Origin: Sepiola atlantica
Lineage: Eukaryota; Mollusca; Cephalopoda; Sepiida; Sepiolidae
DNA: 64,000 nucleotides
Reading direction: 5' to 3'
NCBI GenBank assembly: GCA_963556195.1
Contig: OY744544.1
Span: forward strand, 44,008,984-44,072,983
Positions 58,220 to 64,000 of this stretch are shown here, piece by piece. Every line of letters begins with the position of its first letter. Position 1 is the first letter of the stretch. The notes beneath the pieces were generated by a model. It did no database searches. It had not been told where the DNA came from and saw only the letters and a program-made list of their open reading frames with translations. Position numbers and translations under genes: made by a program.

Positions 58220-58745
58220 GAGTCATTTTATCATTCGTTTTTAATTCATTTTTAAATTCATTTTTTCATTCAGTTTTCATTTATTTTTTTCATTCATTAT
58301 TTCATTCACTGATTTTCATTTATTTTTTCATTCATCTTTTTCACTCATTTTTCATTCATTATTTTGCATTCATTTATATCCATTCAATTTTCATTCAATT
58401 TTTTGCATTCAATTTTTTTTCATTCTTAATTTCATTCATTTTTCATTCACTTTTTTTTTAATTCATTTTTTTCTTTCATTATTTTCTTCATTTCATGTCA
58501 TTCCTTTTTTTCATTTACTTTTTCATTCATTTTTTTTCACTTATTTTCATTTTTTTCATTTGCTTTTTCATTCATTTTTTTATTTATTTTTCATTCACTT
58601 TTTTCACATTGAATTTTCATACTTTTTCATTTTTTTTTCATTCATTTTTTTTCATTTAATTTCTTTCATTTACTTTTTCGTTTTTTTTTCATTCATTTGT
58701 TTTCAATCATTTTTTATTCATATTTTCATCCATTTTTTTTCATTC
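58220..58745 (+). repeat. (TTCATT)n-like low-complexity tract
   Basis: About 520 bp of TTCATTCATTTTT variants, almost free of G. It gives spurious Phe/His/Ser-rich frames. Confidence 0.9.
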
Positions 58746-59847
58746 CTATGAATATCTTGGATAGAGCAAGTATAACCCATAAGTGCTCGTAACAGTGCTC
58801 AATATCTTAGATAGAGCAGGTGTGTTTACATGCAGTGTTGCCCGGGATAAAGAGTTTCTCTGTCTTTTTTTATTATCCCTCGGGAGCCATAATCCAAAGT
58901 GCTCAATATCCTTTATCTTCATATTATTGTGAAATGGGAGGTAGGGACAAGAAATTTGTAATTCATCGAGACCATTTGTTCTACTCGGCATTGGAAGGAA
59001 TCCAAAATAGTAAGATTACAGTATTACTTTCGGTAAGTCATATATAGTACATCTCTTCGCACTATTGAATTCATCAACATTACGTATATTCTTAATATGT
59101 TGAAATGAAGGGGAGGAAAGAAATTAGAAATTGACCGTGACCATTTCTTCTCGGCATTATTTACTTTTTTCTATTTTTTTATGGCTCAGGGCAACGCCTG
59201 GGTAGCTCTGCTAGTATATATATTGTGTGTATTTAGGCAGCATATTTTCATTTAGGCAAACATTATTAAATAACATGGAGTGGTTTTGTTTGATGCGACT
59301 TTTTTTTATTTTTTCAATTTTCCGAATCGTCCATCTAATGTTTCGGTCAAATTGATGTAAATATGATCCATGGGTTTCTTGTTCCATTCTTTTTTTCTTT
59401 TTTGCAAGTACTTTCGATTTGAATCATCAAATCATCTTCAGGCGGTATTAGTTTTAGTGTCTTTAAAAATTATGACTTTACTGTTGTGCTCATTTTTGAA
59501 TTATAACGGCAAGTAGTTTATAACTTGAAAAAGCGTCTGTAAAGTTGAAATGTACATGAGAGCGTGATGACGATCTACACATATGAGAGATTTAAAAGTT
59601 TGACTGTTTAAACCGTTAAGAAATTGATGACGTTAAAGAAAGTGCATACAATTCAAACGCATAACTACCTAATGGCTAAGAATTTGGTAATGTTAATTAT
59701 TATGCTAGACACTTTAAATGTTGCGACTAGTTTCATAATTGACATTATTAATTGTGGGATGTTTAGTTTTTATGTAGAGGGCTACGAGTATTTTTAATTT
59801 TTTGATATTGGTATCGTGGTGTATTATTTTGGTATTGTTAACAACTA

Positions 59848-60145
59848 CTAAAAAAAAAAAATATATAACTAAAGAATAACTAGAAAATGCCGGCGTTATT
59901 AATTATTAATAATAATAATAATAATAATGATAATAATAGTAATAAAAATAGTAATAATAATAACAGCGACGACAACAATGATAATGGTGGTCAATAATAT
60001 TTAAGAGTTTATAAAAAAATAATAGTTTAGGAAAGAAATAAAATAATTAAGAAATATTAGAAATACTATTATTATTATTATTATTAATAATTAATAACGC
60101 CGGCATTTTCTAGTTATTCTTTAGTTATATATTTTTTTTTTTTAG
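59848..60145. repeat. Palindromic element with AAT-repeat ends
   Basis: ATATAACTAAAGAATAACTA and GAAAATGCCGGCGTTATTAA in the left arm appear inverted at 60085-60140. The arms are about 90 bp. The loop contains (AAT)n and GAT repeats. Confidence 0.85.
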
Positions 60146-60596
60146 TACTTTTAAATTAAATTAAACTATTATTATTATTTTTATTATCGTTCATTATTAT
60201 TTTCATTATTTCATCTCAATTATTATGGGTGTCTATTATTATTACTATTATTATTACTACTACTAATCCTGTTATACTTAACGAATATATTTATTCGATT
60301 TATTAATTTATTAATGGTAAGCTAATAAACTCTAGACAAAATATAAAGATAATATAAATTCAGAATTGGCGACACATTTGATCACCACCCCACCACCACA
60401 CCAATTACACGCGTCTGATCGGTTTGCCCGCCCGCACGCATACACACATATACACAATATTATAGTTCACTTGAAAAATACATTTATAAGCTAGGCTTGA
60501 AAATAACTGTCGTTTTTTTTTTACACTTGATTCGTGCATGTCCACCTCCCCCCCCCCTACTTTCTATTTCCTATCTCTTCTCTCTCGATCTGAATC

Positions 60597-60682
60597 AACA
60601 GACGTTTTCTTTTCCTTTTTCTTCTCCTTCTTTTCCTTTTTCTTCTCCTTCTTTTCCTTTTTCTTCTCCTTCTTTTCCTTTA
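60597..60682 (+). repeat. About 21-bp pyrimidine minisatellite
   Basis: TTTTCCTTTTTCTTCTCCTTC is repeated about four times without change. It is translated as Phe/Ser/Pro repeats in two frames; taken as non-coding. Confidence 0.88.
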
Positions 60683-61204
60683 TGTGTCTACCTTCCTATC
60701 ACTTCTCCCTTCATTATATGCCTCTCTTTCCACCTTATTTTTTATTTATTTATTTTTTTATTTTTTTTATTTATTTATTTTTTTATTTATTTATTTATTT
60801 TTTTTATTTGTCCTGTTTGTTTCAGACTTTAGATTTTAGATTTTTTGTTTTTTGTTTTTTTGTTTTTAGATTTTTTAGATTTTTAATTTTTAATTTTTTA
60901 ACGGCCCCGATTTTTGAAATGTTAAATTTCTTTTCTTCTTCTCTTTCTTTATCCCTCCATTTCATTCTCTCCAAATATGATCTGAGGTTAAGATCGGATT
61001 CTAACTCTGCCTGATGAGATCTCAGTTTATAGTAACTGTTGATCGATAACATCGACATGCCAGTGTCGCAGATTTTGTACATGTCTGTGTAAATAAAATT
61101 ATCATATATAAAGCTCTATTTTGATATTGAGCACTTTTTATAAACCCGGTTAAAATTCTCTGGATTACCACCCTGTGGATATTTTTTACCTGGATTATTA
61201 CCAT

Positions 61205-61207
61205 TAT

Positions 61208-61249
<42 letters not shown>

Positions 61250-61645
61250 GAGAATGGTAGTTTGCTTGAAGCATTGCTGAGAATAATAGTAGTATGTTTT
61301 TAAAAAGGCTGAGTGTGATGCAAAGTGCCGGGTAGGTTGTAAGCTGGAAGGAACAAAAATAATAAATCGAAATGGGACTTACTATTTATTTTTTCTTAAA
61401 ATCTTACATAACAGCAAGTGTGGTGTTAGCTGTTTGTGTGTTGTCCGGATAATTATTAAAAATCATTTATTTAATATTTCAGGAAAAAAAGAAACTTCCC
61501 TTTGTCAAAAATAATAAACACCAAAGGAAAACTCCGTCTGTGCAGAGAATCTACCAAAAATTTATTATTTTTGTTCCTTCCAGCTTACATCCTACCCGGG
61601 ACTTTGCATTGCCCTCAGCCTTTTAAAAACATACTACTAATATAT
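61205..61645. repeat. Foldback element in TA arrays
   Basis: The left arm (AGTATGTTTTTAAAAAGGCTG, AGTGCCGGGTAGG, TAAGCTGGAAGGAACAAAAA) is inverted at 61560-61640. The centre contains TTGTCCGGATAATTATTAAA. TA tracts lie on both outer sides (61210-61246 and 61641-61654). Confidence 0.85.
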
Positions 61646-61739
61646 ATATATATAATGTGTGTGTGTGTGATTTGATCAACTCCAATCAAGCAAATCATTT
61701 GATGATTATTACTGTTGTATTTTTTTATACATCTACACA

Positions 61740-61870
61740 TCTGTCATGCTTAAGTTTGAAATAGCAGTTTCTTTGGTTTGTCACTCTCCAGTTTTAAATA
61801 AAATTTTGTTATGCAACCTGTTTGTTGATCTGTCACACTTAAGCTTGAAATAGCATTTTCATCACTAAAT
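61740..61870 (-). repeat. Inverted diverged units of the 36-bp satellite
   Basis: CTGTCATGCTTAAGTTTGAA and ATCTGTCACACTTAAGCTTG are complements of the satellite unit at 4466-5262. Two units are separated by about 70 bp of other sequence. Confidence 0.7.
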
Positions 61871-63667
61871 GTACAGATTGAATGGACACGTGCATTCTTG
61901 TTGGTCTCACCATTTTACAATAATTATAATTTCTCCTCACATGTGTGTTAGTTACTATGAATCCCTTGTGTCGTAATAGTTACATTTTTAATAGCAAGTA
62001 GTTTTGTTTAACAGCTAGATTTGATAGCTCCATACAAACTTAGTTTTAATTCAGAATTGACTTTAAAAAATTGTTTTTTTTTTACTAATGAGTCACCACT
62101 TATCAAGGCTAAAAAAACACTCGAGGATGAGTGGATAGATTGTGAGTTGAATGATGATGAATACTATTGCGATACTATGTACTGCCTCACACACACGCAG
62201 CCGGGACAGCCGAGAAATGATAAAGAAGTGAGATAAGTGAATGGCGATAGGGAGGTCGGCAAATTTATTGAACTCCCCAAACAAGATGGCACCTTGACAA
62301 TTAGTTTTTAGTTTCTGTATGACCGGATAACAATAAGCTGAGAAAAAATGGATGTGACCAGTTCCAGTGGTCGTCTGGGAGTTACTGAGAGGAAGACTGG
62401 ACATTTAGGATTTCTGGTCAAAGTAAATATATTTGGGCGACTCGCTGTCGAAAGGAGTTTGATTTGGAGAGATCGCCGAGAGAGTCAACGATTCGGTGAT
62501 AGACAAAGAACTTGTAACTGGGGCCGACATGAATGGACAATGATCAACAGACAGCGTTCGTGGTCCTTACACACACACACCCAGAGCACCTATACCTACA
62601 ACTTTTTTGTGTTGTTTTTACTATAGCGAGACCACTGAAACGATGATTGAGCTACACTATGAAAGGATTGGAAATCTCCACATACCATCCATTTAATAGC
62701 TCAGCCGATCCAGAAAGCAGTAATTCTTCCCCCTTTGTCAGAAAAATCACTCATGGAATGTAAGGACTAAAGGACAAAATAGGTGGACGGAAAGTTACAA
62801 GCTGCTAAAAGTAAACCCAAAGTCCATTTTCTACTTTCTATAATGATTTACCTGATGATAATTATTACTATGAGTTTCTCTTAGGCTGAATCCCAAGCAA
62901 AGCTTGAGTCCAATTTGTCTTGCTATTTTGGTGGGAGGAGATTGATTTTGCTATCAAATTTCTAATTTGCATTTTGGCTTATGTTGAATTGACAAAATGT
63001 AAAGGATAAACTTTTGATTGGATTTGATAGTTTATTCTATTAAGAAACAAAAGACGCAGTGGAATATTCTGGATATCTATAATTCCGGTTATGGACCAGC
63101 AAAAAAATCTAATTATCTCGATAGTCACCAAATGTAAAAATCAATGACCTACATTCTCACATTTCTTACTTGAGGAGTACAATGTCATCTCTGGAGTTAA
63201 AATTTTTTTTTTTAAAGATTTGAGTTTTTTGTTTTCTTAATTTTGTCAGATAGTTTGTAATGTAGCATTGACTCCTGATGTTTGTCTTATATTCAAGTGG
63301 CAGGGTCGAGGAGGAACTTGAATCTCCCCATTAAATTGCATCGTCTTTCCATCAACTTGATTAACTTTAAATTGTTTTTGTTAATTTGCCTTTCCTTTTT
63401 ATGCACTGATTTACCTATCCAGAATTATGCTGTTTTGTATCAACACATTTTTCGATTTCAGATGATCACTTTTAAGATTTGAAAAGCCGACCCCATTTCC
63501 CAAATCTCCATATGTAACAGCATGAAACAAGCACTGACCTGATTTGACCTCTTTTTTCTAAAGTCACAAGGAAATGAGTTCAATTCTGTTTTTCAGTTGA
63601 TCAATTTATTCACATCTGCCCATGTAAAAACTAAATCAATATAAGATTTAAAATAATTGACTTTCAG

Positions 63668-63774
63668 ATGCAGACAGTATGCCTTTATTATCAGACGTGT
63701 TTTCTGAGAACAGAATTAAAAGGCCTGATTCTGCCCGGTTACGACGTAGACTGCGACTACAATCTCCTCAATTG
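63668..63774 (+). CDS. CSPP1: CSPP1 internal exon K (last in window)
   Basis: 107 bp between CTTTCAG and GTAAGT. AT completes an Asp codon begun in exon J, then 35 codons follow and it ends in phase 0. It encodes ADSMPLLSDVFSENRIKRP, then DSARLRRRLRLQSPQL. The Arg-rich helix after a DVxP/S segment resembles the SARERRR segment of CSPP1. The reading frame stays open, so C-terminal exons lie beyond the window. Confidence 0.82.
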
Positions 63775-64000
63775 GTAAGTACTTAATTTTTTGTTTCATT
63801 TATGTCATAACCTAAAGATATAGATTTACGAAATGTCATTAAGCAATGGCAAGTTTTTTATAACGTTTCACTCATCAGAATTTTCTTTGGACCCTTATCG
63901 AAGAAGAATCCTTCACTTTATAATAAAGACCAGCATATATTTATTTGGATATAAATAAATATATATCTGTCCTATCACACAAAAGTTAGCGAGGAAAAGA
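63775..64000. other. Start of the next CSPP1 intron
   Basis: Follows the GTAAGT donor of exon K. AT-rich; nothing recognised. Confidence 0.5.

Larger units (their letters stand above)
53205..63667. other. CSPP1 intron J-K
   Basis: 10.5 kb with no recognised exon. It holds a CT/TA compound microsatellite, a palindrome (54213-54358), the second U2-derived SINE (54619-54950), repeat family 1 copies, three minisatellites, a TTCATTTTT low-complexity tract, two further palindromes and inverted satellite units (61740-61870). 55000-55600, 59240-59840 and 61880-63660 hold nothing recognised apart from a 62120-62170 repeat. Confidence 0.5.

Noticed and set aside
58189..58751. Phe/His-rich frames
   Set aside because: Produced by the TTCATT low-complexity tract.
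61482..61620. Candidate exon after TATTTCAG (61484) reading EKKKLPFVKN
   Set aside because: It lies in the inverted arm of a foldback element and the phase does not fit between exons J and K.

Overview
This is an AT-rich, repeat-dense stretch of an animal nuclear genome. The protein similarity, the long introns and the repeat types (Penelope-like element, LINEs, U2- and 5S-derived SINE-like repeats, many foldback elements) suggest a mollusc, most likely a cephalopod such as an octopus. That assignment is inference. There are no bacterial genes or operons.

The window holds an internal part of one protein-coding gene on the + strand. I recognise it as CSPP1 (centrosome and spindle pole associated protein 1). 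Eleven short exons lie between 3669 and 63774, and every junction is phase-compatible: 3669-3766, 6302-6498, 17959-18012, 20727-20876, 22450-22593, 25277-25351, 38841-38872, 40273-40370, 42484-42615, 53106-53204 and 63668-63774. Together they encode about 395 codons. The first and last coding exons lie outside the window. The sixth exon has a second, in-phase, open copy at 33850-33924, carried by a tandem segmental duplication of about 8.8 kb.

The rest is intron. 1-6.3 kb holds foldback elements and a 36-bp satellite with a 9-unit higher-order repeat. 6.5-18 kb holds a U2-related SINE, a minus-strand Penelope-like element and a very young LTR retrotransposon. Between its protease and integrase remnant, that element carries a Thr-rich, mucin-like coding segment where reverse transcriptase should be. 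18-22 kb holds U2-derived and tRNA-derived repeats. 22.6-37.4 kb is the tandem duplication, with lineage-specific insertions in each copy. 38-42 kb holds foldback elements and a 5S-derived repeat. 42.6-53 kb holds a miniature LTR element, two LINE fragments and further SINEs. 53-63.6 kb holds microsatellites, minisatellites, a second copy of the U2-derived SINE and more palindromes.

Most strand-open reading frames outside the listed exons are low-complexity, satellite or transposon sequence and are not called as genes.
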